From Hyposmocoma kahamanoa (taxonomy: Eukaryota > Arthropoda > Insecta > Lepidoptera > Cosmopterigidae): a DNA stretch of 64,000 nt. The notes under the pieces were generated by a model. It was not told the DNA's origin, searched no databases, and saw only the letters and a list, made by a program, of their open reading frames with translations. Below are positions 41,675 through 54,100 of this stretch, in pieces. The stretch is taken from positions 8,770,482 to 8,834,481 of the forward strand of contig NW_020653750.1 of the NCBI RefSeq assembly GCF_003589595.1. Reading direction: 5' to 3'. The position numbers were made by a program, and so were the translations under genes. Every line of letters begins with the position of its first letter. Within the stretch, counting starts at the first letter, position 1.

Positions 41675-44667
41675 ATGAAGAAACAGTTTTATAGAGTGAA
41701 GCAACTCGCCGATCAAACATTTTCAAGGTATGGCCCATTAGTTTTATCTCTTCAGCCAATCTGATAAGATTCGGAGTTCGGTGCGAATATGGATCAGTCA
41801 AAGTTTTTGTTGGACAGTTAGCGCAAGAAAGTTAAAGCGTTATGTGTGTGATTACAATTTGGTGTTGTTTAACCCTTTCGCGGGCAGTACTCAGTACGCG
41901 GCTAATTTAACTTTTAACATTTCAAAACGGTGCTAAGAACGTCCCTTAGGACATTGACGATTAATTTTAATCCCCCAAATAACCCCCATATTTTTTGAGG
42001 GGGGTGGCAACATGTTTGCCTATGTCCCTATGGATATATTTTGTAATCAAATAGTTGCCAGTGCCGACTTCGAAGGTGTCAACTTAGTGTTGCCAATGCC
42101 CTATTGTTTGACCTTTAGGTTAGGTTGTGCTTGTTTTTTATTCATAAAATAATAAACCACAATCAACATCGTAATCACAATCAACTTTAATATTTATATA
42201 TTATGTTTATGAGTTTACTAACAAATTACAGAGATATGGTAAAGCCATAATATTAAAATAAAAAAAATCTCTAAAACTTAGGAACATAAATCAGTCTCTT
42301 CATAATAATATCGAAATATTCTATTGGCGGCGAGACAATGGAAAAAAAATAAATTGGGTAAACACCAACATCAAACCCATCTTCCTGAAATATTCTGTTT
42401 ATTTCAGCTATCTGCTCTAAATTTACCTTCTTCCATTCTGTTTCGTCATAATCAGAATTTTCAGAATCATCAGATTGAGCATCACTAACACACAACTCAG
42501 CATCATCGTGTACAGGATCTATGCGTTGTGAAGTAATATCCAAATTATAATTTTTGTTGCATACAGTCTGCAATGGCTCTTCGTCACTTGAAGACCATTC
42601 ACCTTTACTGTCATTTTCCTGAAAAATTCTATCAATAATTATGTTTGTTGTCGTATCTGTAGCAGTAATAAGTTTACTGGTTGATGGGTTTGGATTTATA
42701 GAAGAGCTTGTATTTGTTGAAGGGCCAGTGCTAGCAACAGATAGATAGCTAGCCAAGCTCTGGTTATCTTCAGGCTCGGATTCGTAGTCTTCGAGGCTGT
42801 CTTCTGATCCCGAAGTATCTGGTATAGTTAATAATTCAATTATCTCTTTGTTTGTTACTGCAACTCTAAGTTTATGTTTTCGAGGCGGCATCTGAAACAA
42901 AAATCAAATGGGCATAGGCAATTATTTATCTTTATGTGTATAAACAATCAAGCGTAGGCAACTATTTTGCCACCATTCTAGGCAGTGGCAATTTCAAATA
43001 TTTCGCATCATATCTATCATACAACTAGGTAAAACAACAAACTTCTATCATAATATGATAGCTTCGATATTCAATACAAATAAAATAATTGAATACTCAC
43101 TTTTCTTACGGCAGAATTTTTGATTTTTTTGGATTTGTATTCGAACTCCTAAAATCTAGCCTCACTTTTCTCGCGTCTTCACAAATCTGTCAAAATTATA
43201 CGCTAGCATTTGATTGGTTAAACCAAATTTGTTACGAGAGTTTCTAAGAGATGGCGTCACCTACATAGGGTAAAAGAATACCAAGCAACTCAATATACTT
43301 GGAGCTATATTTAAAAATATGCCTTGGCAAACATTTTGCCTACGCCCGCGAAAGGGTTAAGGATGTACTTTCTTGGAGATGCGTGTTGACAAGTGTGCAT
43401 TTGTTTACATAGGTCTGGGAAGGGGGAGGCCCTTACAGATGAGTTGCAGAATGCAGAGAGGAAGGTGGAGCATCTCCGGAATGCTCTACAAGCAGTCAGT
43501 AAGCGACTGTCCACAGGGGCTGGTAACACACAAGGCCAGGACCCGTCTGCTCGGGAGAAAAGGCTAAAGAAACTGCCTGAGTATGTCCTGGGCATGTCTA
43601 TGTGTGAAGCCAGCAATTTTGATGATGATGACAGCATCCTTAAATATATCTTGTATGAATGTGGTAAGTGTAGGTACAGTACTTAATTTTATAATCACAA
43701 AAGATATAAATAGTTTCTAATTACAATAATACTTTAGTAGCAGTAATGCTCCTTGTGAAATAGTTTGTACAGAGACGTACTGCCATCTTACCTATTTCTG
43801 CTGCCAAGCCATAAAATGTGCTTTACTGCGCTCCAGCTTGGAAGGGTAAGGGTGCTGATGAAATTACAGGCACATGGGGCTTGTCTACTTATATCTCAGG
43901 GTGACAGGCAAAGTGACAATGCCCCTTAAGATCTTTGCAATTAAAAGCTCTGAGTAGCACTGCAAATGTTATGGACAGGCTTGTCACTTACCACCAGTCA
44001 CACAAATTGTTCGTCCCGTCACTAGGTATTATTATAAAAAAAATATTGTAAATATATTTTCTACGGTTGGTTAGTGAGCAAAAATTATTATATATTTCAA
44101 AAATTACATAAATATAAACAAAGGGCAATAATTACGTTTACCAAGTTTTAGACATCAATAAATTTTAATTTAAACTTTACATTATATTTAGAAAGTGTAC
44201 TGCAAATATCTTTTGTTTAACAGGCAAAACAGAAAAGTTTCTAGCAAATGAAATAGCAGAACACGAGCTGAAAGTGGAGCAATATGTATGTGCACCATTA
44301 TCAGCTATTAGTGACCAGGATTTACCGGCTATCATGAAAGCAAAGAAGCAGCTAAGTCGACTTATGAGCGAGAAGGAGTCTGCTGCAAGTCGATATCATG
44401 TGAGCATTTTAACCTATCCTAATACATTATTGGTGCCTTATGTACCATTAATAGGGTTGCTTAACACTACTATCAAGAACTTTATCAATGTAGTTTGAAC
44501 TTCAACTATTCTTAACAAAATTTTATTCTAAATTTTAGTCTATTAGTATCAGTTCAAACTATTACTATTCATGTGGTTCAATTGGCAGTAAAATACAATA
44601 AGTTGTTAAATTATATATATAGATTTTGGTATCATATTTTCAAGAGTATCCAAGTGCTGTAGCACTC

Positions 44668-44707
<40 letters not shown>

Positions 44708-47700
44708 TTCTATTGTAATACGAAAAGACTAGAAGCCACCCTGAAACCCTATTACCTTTATTGACGTAATGAAATAAAGTATTTATTGTTACCACAGCAT
44801 TTAGAACGTCAAAAAGAAGAAAATCCTACAAAATTAACTGCTGCACGTGAAGAGCTTGAAGAGGCAGCAAGTCGAGTAGAAGCTGCTCGGGACGTCCTCG
44901 CCGCTGATATGTTCGCGCTAGTCGCAAAAGAAACGCACTTGGCTCATACATTGCTGCAGTATGTTAAACTACAGAGAGCATACCATGAATCGGCTTTGCA
45001 TTCACTTGCAGACACTGTTCCGGAACTTGAGAGGGTTATCAGTAAGTTACAGTTATTATAATGATGCACTAATAGTCAATGTTTATAAAAGAATAGTAAA
45101 AACAATTATTATTTACTTTATTTAATGATATGCAAAAAGTTAAATATTTATTTATTTTTGTTATTCTTTTACAATTCATCAACAGTAGGAGTATTCATTA
45201 ACAGTAGGTATTTCACAAAAGTAGATATAAATTGACAGTCAAATGTGAAATTACAATTTATATAATTGAAATGTAAAATAGTTACAAACAGAAATTAGAA
45301 AGAAATGCCTATGCTTATTTTGACAGTAATGGCACCACACAAACTAAACTATACTGTCCTCTTAAAGAGCCCATCTCATAAAGAACCAATTTGCATTTTC
45401 GTAACTTTCGAGATATGGACACTTTTTGAAATATTTTTTCTTTAAAAATGTCAACTACCTACTAACTACTATCCACAATATATCAAAATGATAACAATCT
45501 CCCTGTTATGTTATAAACTGTCTAAAAGTATTCTATTTTGAAAACTATTTTTCAAAGTAAATAATATTTTAACAAATACTTAAGAAGGAAATTTTTATTG
45601 CAAAATAAGGAGTCACAGTTTACTAACTAGAGAATAGGTGACTGGTAATGTTATGAACACGTTTCTGTTTCTTGTAAACAATCATATCTAGTCCTTTTAC
45701 TTGAAACATGTAATAATAAATGTAACATAAATACCATTGTCCAAAGTAATATATACATATAACTTTGTTTCCAACAATAAGGGTAATAGGCCACTAAAAT
45801 ATGTACTCCCTGAACTCTGCACTCTTAGGCTTTATTTACATTGCGACAGACCGGTATAGAAGCAAATTTAAAAAGAAAAAAAAATTTAATTATAAATTGA
45901 AACATTCTAAATCTTAGTTATTTATATATTAGTTTTTTCAAACAAATCAACATTTCAGGCCTTTGCCAGGCCAGGTCTCATCCAGGCTAGGTCTCATGGT
46001 CACGGCTAACTGATAGCACAATCAAACTTATTATCTCTTTTATTCTGTAGCAATTAAATATTAGACAACATCACACATGATCCTCCAATCCCAAAGTAAG
46101 TAATTAAAGCACTTGTGTTATGGAAATCAGAAACAACGACGATACCATAAATGCCCCGACCCGAGACAATATAGGAAAGTTAGTTTCTACATTGACCCAG
46201 CCGGGGATCGAAGCCGAGACCTCGGAGATGGCGACACCATGAAAACCGGTGTTCAAGCCACTTGACCACAGAGGTCGTCAAAATTAAATAGTGAGTCTTA
46301 GAGACAGGCATATCCAATTTGTTTGGATTTTAGAAATTAAAATTATATTAATTATAGATTAATGGTTTGCAGCTCACACCCCATCTGCACTACCAGACCA
46401 ATTCATGGTTCCGGCTCGTAACCCTTGCCATTGTATTTTGTTTTTCAAAAAATGTTTTTTGTTGTTTAATGGATAACATGCATACAACTCTAAATAAAGG
46501 GACCATAACTTTTCAATCTATATATACATATATCCTAACAAGAAATTCTCGTCGCTTAACTAAACAAATGCAAGGGTAAGGCGTTAACTGCATCTGCAAT
46601 TAGTAGCCAGGCATTCTGATCGTTGACAATGCCGTGTAATTGATCGAACATTGTTCGTGTTCCTGCTAGCCGTGCGATAAGCTTGTCGAAAGAAACACGA
46701 TAACACCTACGTGATTCATTCAATGTTTGTTGTTTGATTCATATTTTTAGTTGCGCCTAAATTTAGATTAAATTTTCCGGGTAAATCCCAATTTTTGTTC
46801 TAAAGCGTACTTATATATATCGTGACGTTGTGAAATACTTTAGAGCTATAAGTACAGAAATTTTGTAAAAATATCAAACTTTATTAGGGGCAGATTGCTT
46901 TAATTTGTACCCTCCGTAACACAAATCGTCCAGTTTCCTTTGATACATTTTTCTATAAACTGTGATAATTTAATGACTTCCTGAAAAATGGAAAAATTTG
47001 GAACATTAATACGAACGATATTCAGAAACATGATGTGAAGTATGAATGAAGTATTACATAAATTAATCTTAACACATTCATGCTATCTCCCTTCTAATGA
47101 TATCACTCGTTTTGTAGGTAACTTGTTTTTGGCGTCGGCTGCCCGAGTCCCAGAGCCTTCGAATTAAAAATAGATTTAGATTTATTTATCATCTTGTAAA
47201 GTTTACATCCTTACATCGCAGTATAATCATTTTATTACAAGAATCGTCACAGATAACAGTAGTAATAAAATGTTACATTAAAAAAAATATAAGTATCCAG
47301 TACAAGTTATGTACTATCGTAAACCAATCGTAATTTTAATATAATTATGTGAAATAGTGTAGGAACTAATTTAATTATTCATTATTGTCAAAATAATGAT
47401 TGTATGCATGATTGTGAAGCGTATATAATTGTACATGTACAATAGGATAATAATTATACTTAATAATGTAATCATTATAACATAAAATTCTTTAACAGAA
47501 TAATACGCATTATTCTAGAAAAGATATTTCAATCGAAAAAAAAAGACAAAATCTAATAGCATATTATCCATAACCAAAGTATTTTAGGTTTTTTCATACG
47601 CCCATAAACTTTATTTTGACTAGATTACTTAATATGGCCTACTTTGTTTAGTTATACATATTTTTTAAATTAATTTGATTGTACTTTCTCAGGTGTGTAC

Positions 47701-50348
47701 AATTTTCTGAAATATAAATTTATTCAAATAATCCATTCACATTTATTTACTTGGTAACAAAGTGTTGATAAAATTTTTGAGATGTTTACAAATTCATGCT
47801 TCATTTCTTCTTTCATTCTTTTGATATTTCTGAATATCCATTTGTAAAGTAGCACCACTTGGCAGTGAGTTTCTTCAGCCCGTTTACTTACTTACTTTTG
47901 TTTACTGTCTACAAAATTAACAGTTAACATTTCGTTCTTACAGATGACAGCTCAGTGAAGCCAGTATTTGGTTACCCACTCGAAGAGCATTTGCGTGTGA
48001 CAAGTCGCACTATCGCATTTCCAATAGAACTGTGCGTGTGCACACTGCACGAGCTCGGTCTCAATGAAGAGGGTCTGTTTAGAATTGCTGGTGGTATGTA
48101 TCAATAAATATATACTACATTATACTACATTAGACATCTCTAGCCAGGGCTGGTAGCTGTAAAGTTACCTAACTGGGTGACAAAATACTTTGATAGATTT
48201 CTCATAGATGGCGCTACGGCTAAAAAGTCACTGAAAACCATATACAAAGGTCCTACAATAAGCATATGGAATTCGTGAGGTCCGCTGGTTCGTTCCGTGG
48301 CTTGGTTGGCATAGCGTCTGACACGGTCTGCTAGAAGACGTCGGTTCGATCCGGCCGTATTCAAGGAATTTTTTCTAAGTGTTCGATCTTTGTATTAATA
48401 ATTGTAACGAACTAGTGTAGCAATTTCACTGAAAATAATTTAATATCAATTCAATGCAAATTTAATTACATTAATTTGTTTGTTCTAACTATAAACTAAT
48501 CTAATAATATTGCTCTACCTAGGATCGTCGAAAGTAAGAAGAATGAAATTATCTCTCGACGCGGGTCTCTTCACCGTCCCTCTCCCTCGGGACTACAGAG
48601 ACATGCACGTCGTAGCATCAGTTCTCAAATCATACCTGAGAGAACTGCCCGAGCCTCTCCTGACGTATCGCTTGTATGAAAACTTTATCGCCGCGTCCCG
48701 TCAACCTTCGGAACAAGCAAAACTAAATGCTCTCTGGGAAGCCGTTCATTTGCTTCCAGACGCAAACTTTCAAAATCTTAGGTATCTTATCAAATTCTTG
48801 TCCACTCTAACGCAAAACCAAAACGTAAACAAAATGACTCCGTCAAATTTAGCAATTGTAATAGCGCCAAATCTACTGTGGGCAGTGGACGAAAGCACAT
48901 TCGATATGAATATGACAACAGTCGTCAACTGCGCCGTGGAGCTGCTAATCAAACACGCCGACTGGTTCTTTAAAGACGATTTAAACTTTTTCATATCTTT
49001 CACCAAAGAAGACCTGCTTCCTGACCAATGCGAGTATGGATTCACGCCTAGCTTTGGCCACGGCTACAACCAAACTGCCGCTCTCAACCAAGACCAATCT
49101 AACGGCGACTACCATCACATGAGTAAGTCCATGTTTGACTATAATCACCAAGGACAAAACAGAACTAGTCTTGAAGTTTCCGGTCGACAACTTGAAGGTT
49201 CCAGTCGACACTCTAGGAGCAATAGTCACGACACTAGCTTGATATTACTTGAGAACGACATTAAGAAAGCACAGTCTAACAGTTCCCTCTCTGATCAATC
49301 TAGTCCGCCACACGGTAGTCCTAAACCTTTTATGAGACGAAAAAATAAACCTTTAGCTCCCGTGCCGCCCAATTTTACGCCGGACAAGAATAAAAAAGTG
49401 GAACTCCAACCGCAGCCAGTAGAGACAAAGGAACAACAAACTTCCAGTACAAAGACAGAACCAGAAAAGCCAGCTAAACCTCCGAGACCCGTCATTTCAG
49501 ACACGGGAAAAGTGATCTCGGGAGTTCAAACTATTAACCGATCTACATATAGACAGAGCAAGGCCCTCAAAGAGGAGGCTGCAGCTAGAAGCGCCAGCCG
49601 CGAGAACCTCGCAGACACGAGACGACAGAGTTTGGAACTAGAGAAAGAAGGATTTGAAAATCTGAAATCTGCTGAGAAAGGCGATTCTAACGTCGTCGTC
49701 CTAAATATGGTCGCACAATCGGCCATAGTGGGTAGAATAAATGCGAGCGGACCTGCGTCTGTCGGGGTAGTGTCAACAGATAAAATTACAGCTCCGCGAA
49801 GCCAGCCGCCGGCGAAGCCCAGCGGACAGCCGCCGCCACGGCCCGTAGCGGCGCCGAGGTCCATAGTGCCCGTGCCGGTCGAGGAAACCGTAGAAGTGCA
49901 ACTGCGAGCCAAACCGGCCGTGCCCGAACGCCCGGCTACGCTGCGGCCTCAGAGCTTTCGCGGCCAGCGGGGCTCCATTCCGGACACTGCAGAGCTCAAT
50001 CCCACGGTGCTAGAACGGACGCATATCTACTCTGTGGACAAGCAGCAGCCCACTATCATTCAAGTGGGCGGCCCGGCCGCCGAGAGCGAGGAGAGCACGC
50101 GGACGAGCGTGCAGCGCACGCACAGCTCTGGTGGCAAGGACGCGGAGCTGGAACAGCCCAAATGCCTGAGCGCGTCGCGGCACCTGTCGCAGTCGGAGGG
50201 CAGCATCACGGACGTGCCGCTGTCGCCGCGGCCGCAGCCCGCGCGCCCCCCGCGGCCGCAGGTGCCGGCACCGCCGCCGCCCTGCACGCCTCCCGCTCCT
50301 CTCGCACCCCCCGCGCCCTCCACACACGGCGAGAGCACCGACCTCTAA
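41675..50348 (+). CDS. ARHGAP17: BAR-RhoGAP protein, RICH/ARHGAP17 family (6 exons)
   Basis: Exons: 41675-41727, 43413-43663, 44224-44399, 44798-45041, 47944-48093, 48523-50348; 2700 nt, 899 aa, all phases consistent. Exon 1 encodes MKKQFYRVKQLADQTFSR, the typical N-terminus of RICH proteins. Residues 1-~240 are the helical BAR domain, which binds and bends membranes. The RhoGAP domain (~250-430) follows: EEGLFRIAG with the arginine finger at about R288, then KSYLRELPEPL and NKMTPSNLAIVIAPNLL. The domain should stimulate GTP hydrolysis by Rac/Cdc42-type GTPases (family knowledge). The last exon adds a long Ser- and Pro-rich tail with many PxxP/PPRP motifs for SH3 partners; it is GC-rich from about 49800 on, unlike the rest of the gene. 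The Drosophila counterpart is RhoGAP92B. A TCAGTC initiator-like match lies at 41352, about 320 nt upstream of the ATG (unproven). Intron 1 is mostly a piggyBac insertion. Confidence 0.93.
41873..43356 (-). mobile_element. piggyBac element, internally deleted
   Basis: It is flanked on both sides by TTAA (41869-41872 and 43357-43360), the invariant piggyBac target. Both ends read inward as CCCTTTCGCGGGC, a perfect 13-bp inverted repeat. Length is 1484 bp, well short of a full ~2.4-kb element. It carries only the first part of a transposase on the minus strand. It occupies 88% of RhoGAP intron 1 and ends 52 bp before the exon 2 boundary. Confidence 0.9.
42271..42888 (-). pseudogene. piggyBac transposase, N-terminal part only
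   Basis: The frame starts MPPRKHKLRVAVTNKEI, directly after a TTTGTTTCAG acceptor; a matching GTGAGT donor lies near 43101, so a non-coding first exon is likely. The protein has the acidic Ser/Asp/Glu-rich N-terminus of piggyBac/PGBD proteins (SGSEDSLEDYESEPEDNQ, SSSDEEP, SDDSENSDYDETEW). It reaches only the beginning of the DDE domain, SPPIEYFDIIMKRLI, before stopping. The catalytic Asp residues and the Cys-rich C-terminus are absent. It is probably an internal-deletion product; a domesticated N-terminal protein is possible but has no support. Confidence 0.75.
43737..44032 (+). repeat. Family E repeat, full length
   Basis: GTAGCAGTAATGCTCCTTGT to CCCGTCACTAGGTATTATT, in RhoGAP intron 2. Confidence 0.8.
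44675..44704. repeat. (AC)n microsatellite
   Basis: About 15 AC units in RhoGAP intron 3. Confidence 0.95.
45042..47943. other. RhoGAP intron 4
   Basis: 2.9 kb, AT-rich; only the family C SINE at 46057-46277 was recognised. Confidence 0.5.
46057..46277 (-). repeat. tRNA-SINE family C
   Basis: Minus copy; head on the minus strand GACCTCTGTGGTCAAGTGGC, with GGTATCGTCGTTGTTTCTGA. In RhoGAP intron 4. Confidence 0.8.
48132..48412 (+). repeat. tRNA-SINE family A, best copy
   Basis: Nearly complete: AGACATCTCTAGCCAGGGCT, body with ATGGCGCTACGGC, tRNA-like CCGTGGCTTGGTTGGCATAG and GTCGGTTCGATCCGGCC, then TTTGTATTAATAATTGTAAC tail. It fills most of RhoGAP intron 5. The tRNA-like part is internal, not at the 5' end. 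Confidence 0.8.
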
Positions 50349-51123
50349 CCCGAGCCGAGAATTCACACCCGTGACCCCTACCACGAACGTGATACCAAAC
50401 ACCTATCCCGCTCACGCCCTGAGATTTATTCATCCTTTCGTATCTGTACATATTTTATTGCTCTTATGACAACTCGCAGTCGTCGAGGCGATTCGTATAG
50501 ACTGATCATGTCTTTTAAATTTTTGCACTATCGACTGCTAAAGTCGACTGCCGTTATTCAGTCACTGTTGAAATGCTAGGATAAGTTTTTTCTTTTGGCG
50601 CTAATCGCAAATTATTTATTTTTGTGAACTTGTTTTAAGTAATGTTCGTGATAGAATATCACTTTTCAGAGTATTCGCTTTTGTGGCTTTTAAATGTTAA
50701 AAAATAACTGTGAAATTGTTAATTCCCAAAAAAGACGTATCGACAACATTTGTCAATTTAGCTTTTGTATACATTGGTGAAATAATGTATAAAATGATGC
50801 AATTAATCCTTGTGATATTAGGAAGTTTTATAGAGCGAGACCCGCACCGGCGCCGGCGGTGGCGGGTCGCTGCACAAATGTGTTGTATGACAAGTAGCCA
50901 TATTTTTAATATGTATTTACGAAAACCCGACAGTGCATTAGTTATAAATAATCCACGCTGTTTCAGTTAATTTAGGCTTAAGTATGTTATGTAGTATTTA
51001 CAATGTTTTATGTGATATGCGTTCTATTATACATAATTATTATACTACAAGTATACAGCTTCTGTTGTAAGTAACAATAATTATATACCATAAAATATCT
51101 GTGTGTGTTTCTTTTGACTAACG
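50349..51123 (+). other. RhoGAP 3' untranslated region
   Basis: From the TAA to the AATAAA at 51124. AU-rich with a short GC-rich island near 50845-50870; no repeats recognised. Confidence 0.55.
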
Positions 51124-51129
51124 AATAAA
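51124..51129 (+). terminator. Poly(A) signal of the RhoGAP gene
   Basis: AATAAA 776 nt after the stop codon, the last one before the convergent YARS2 gene. Confidence 0.65.
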
Positions 51130-51151
51130 AGTTGAAGTGTTCTATTTAGAA

Positions 51152-51157
51152 TTTATT
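51152..51157 (-). terminator. Poly(A) signal of YARS2
   Basis: AATAAA on the minus strand begins 2 nt after the TAA stop codon (TAACAATAAA). Confidence 0.6.
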
Positions 51158-51158
51158 G

Positions 51159-54100
51159 TTACGTTTGCCATTTAACAATGTAATAGTTCCGTTTGCCAAC
51201 TCGCAACAACGAAACTAAGTTGGGAAGAATATGAGCGGATTCCGTGATAACTTCGTCAATCTTCTGTACTCTTTGGTGATTTATATAAAACCCGCCGGCT
51301 TTGATGATTCTCATCGCGTCACCTGAAACAACCGACAATATCGTTACGATGTACAAAGTACCTTTTCACCATCAAAACGGAAAGTGGAGATGTGCCTGAA
51401 CATCAAATGGGCTTTCGTTATGCAATACAATATAAATACTGTTTACTGCACACAGTAAGAAATACAAAAAGAAAACACAGATGATAGGGCAAGACCATAG
51501 ATATAGGAAAAAAGGGCAAGACCATCGAATAAGACCATAGATATAGAGAAAAAAAGTAAGACCCTATACCATCGACTTACAATTATAAAGTCAATGCCCT
51601 ATACGTATTTTGCGATGTCCGATACGCTTTTGGTATGCACAAAAACTACATGTCTATCGTTAAAATCATTGACTTACAATTATATGGACGTCGGGTCCGC
51701 GCTAAAAAGTGTCCGCACTTGTAAGGCGCTAAAATCGTATACAGAGCGCCACACTCCGCTTTAGTCTTCATTTGTTCTACGGACAGCGCGATACTGCGAT
51801 GAAATAACAATTTAAATTTCGAATAGGTTGACTTGGGACATTTTTTTCGTGGTTTTTGTATTAGACCCGTCGTCCATTTATTTGTAAGTCAATGGTTAAA
51901 ATGGTCAAAATTAAAACAAAAATATTACACGCGCAAAACAATGCCCTGATTAACAAACTAGTCAAATGGATCTATGACCCGGCTATATAGAATTGTGAAA
52001 CTACATAGTCTTCAAAATTGTATTCTTGTGTAGAACATAATATTCCTATTTTACCATAATTTTAAATGTTTTTACCAAAAAGAGGAGCTATTTATAAATT
52101 AAAAAAAGCGAGACAATAGCTTCACGCTCTAGCACGATTTTTCCAAGTTCAAAGAACTTTAATGAGCCCTACTTGAACAGAACGAAACTAAATTTTTTTC
52201 TTTAATTAAAAAACAAACAAGCGTATTCCATACACAAAAACAAACAGTTTGATACAAAGTTCAACAAATACACCTACACCCATAATCTAACACATAAGTA
52301 TTAGTGCAGATAACATATTAAAGATAGGCACATCATATCTTAAAAAAAATAGCTAGCTAGCTTACTTTTTTCCACTTACAAATTGATAATTTTATGTGTA
52401 TATTTTATTAAAAATCAAAGAACTTCTAGCAAACCATTTCTTGCGTATTTGTATCTCCCAGTGACTTTGACGACGAGATTTTTTCTATTATGGTACCAAG
52501 TCACTATTATCTTTTGACACTTGAGATTTGAGATTATGGAATCGAGAGCATACTTAAGTTTTCTACTTACTCTCCGTAGGGAAGCATTTAGATTTCATCC
52601 CAAGATCGAATACAGTTATGCCAGGCGACAGTAGCATGTTAACGACGGGCGCGCCTTCGAACACTTGTTCCATCTCTGTCGGGGTTAGGGAAACGAGCGA
52701 GTTCACGTCTTTGTTATATATCGCATCTGTAACTCGACGCGCTTTAGCTAACCCTCCTTCTATAAATAAAAGATTTATTTTTATTATAAATATGTCAGAT
52801 ACATCCCAAAAAGTAGACTTCTATAGCAATTAAAGCTTAAAGGATGTCTCCATCGAGACGGCCCAAAATGGTGATTCTCTAAACACATACTTAAAGAGAA
52901 GGCCAGAAGCAGATAAAGAATAGATTTAATGCCCTCTGCAAAGTTTCTTGATTAATCTATTACCAGGTTAATGAAAATAAGGACCCCTTTACGCTGGTTC
53001 TGCGACTTAAATCATACAGTCTGAAAAATAAATAAATCTTAAAGAACACACATGCATATTATACACACCTCCATGAACCAAAGTGGTTAATTGTTCAGCC
53101 AAACATTGTTGTGGATATCTCTGTTCAGGATGCTCTTTATGCTTGAACATAATGTCTTTGATCTCTCCCAGGGTATAAAATGTAAATAGCTTCAATAATC
53201 TCTCGACTTCCGAGTCTTTAGTTCTAATGAAGTACTGATAAAGGCCAAATGGACTTGTTTTGTGAGGATCCAACCACAAAGCGTTTCCAGCTGACTTGCC
53301 AAACTTGTCACCTTCTTCTGTTGTGACTAGAGGTAACGTTAAACCTTAAAACAAAACACATGGTTATAAGCTGTAGCTCCTTCCGAGGAAAGGTGGTGTC
53401 AGACTTGGTGGTATCTATTGTACTACGCAATATACTGTTGTAAAATGCTAGCCCAGTCTTGCGGAAATCGGTAACAGTGTTGGCAACTTACGAAGGAAAG
53501 TTCTTATTACTATTTCTAGACAACTAAATTGACTTACCGTAAACTTCCTTCTTCGCCGTTCTACTAATTAATTCATGTCCTGCGCTAATGTTTCCCATTT
53601 GGTCACTACCACCAATCTAAAAAGTAAGCAGATATTTGTTCAAGATTCCATACAATAGAATACGTATTTTTGTGGATTAACAATACTTAGATATTGGTCT
53701 AGATACTAAACAAACATACAAAAACTAGCTTCATATTACCTGGAACCTGCAGTCATACTCCTTCAGTAAGTGTAACCAATCGTAAGATTGAAATATCTGA
53801 TAAGCAAACTCAGTGAAGCTCATACCAACTTCAGAGTTGAGCTTAGTTTGTACACTTTGCTTTAGTAGCATCGTGCCCATACGAAAATTACGACCTATTT
53901 CACTGACAAATTTTATTGCATCTATGTCTCTGTACCAGAGTTCATTGTTGACTATTCTGGAATGAAAAAGATATATATAAAAAGATATGATATTAGCAAA
54001 GAGTCAAAGCGAAATTAAGCACGAAAATTGGAAGAAGATAGAGAATGTGAGATTAATTGTCCTGCAGTAAAACAGTAGCAATTTGCTGTAACATAAATCA

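Noticed and set aside
41610..41801. Minus-strand frame of 63 codons
   Set aside because: Opposite strand of RhoGAP exon 1, which is clearly coding on the plus strand.
48770..49229. Antisense frames of 82-91 codons
   Set aside because: Opposite strand of the conserved RhoGAP exon; no family match.
50010..50451. Several overlapping antisense frames rich in Arg, Gly and Ala
   Set aside because: Shadow frames of the GC-rich, proline-coding end of the RhoGAP gene.
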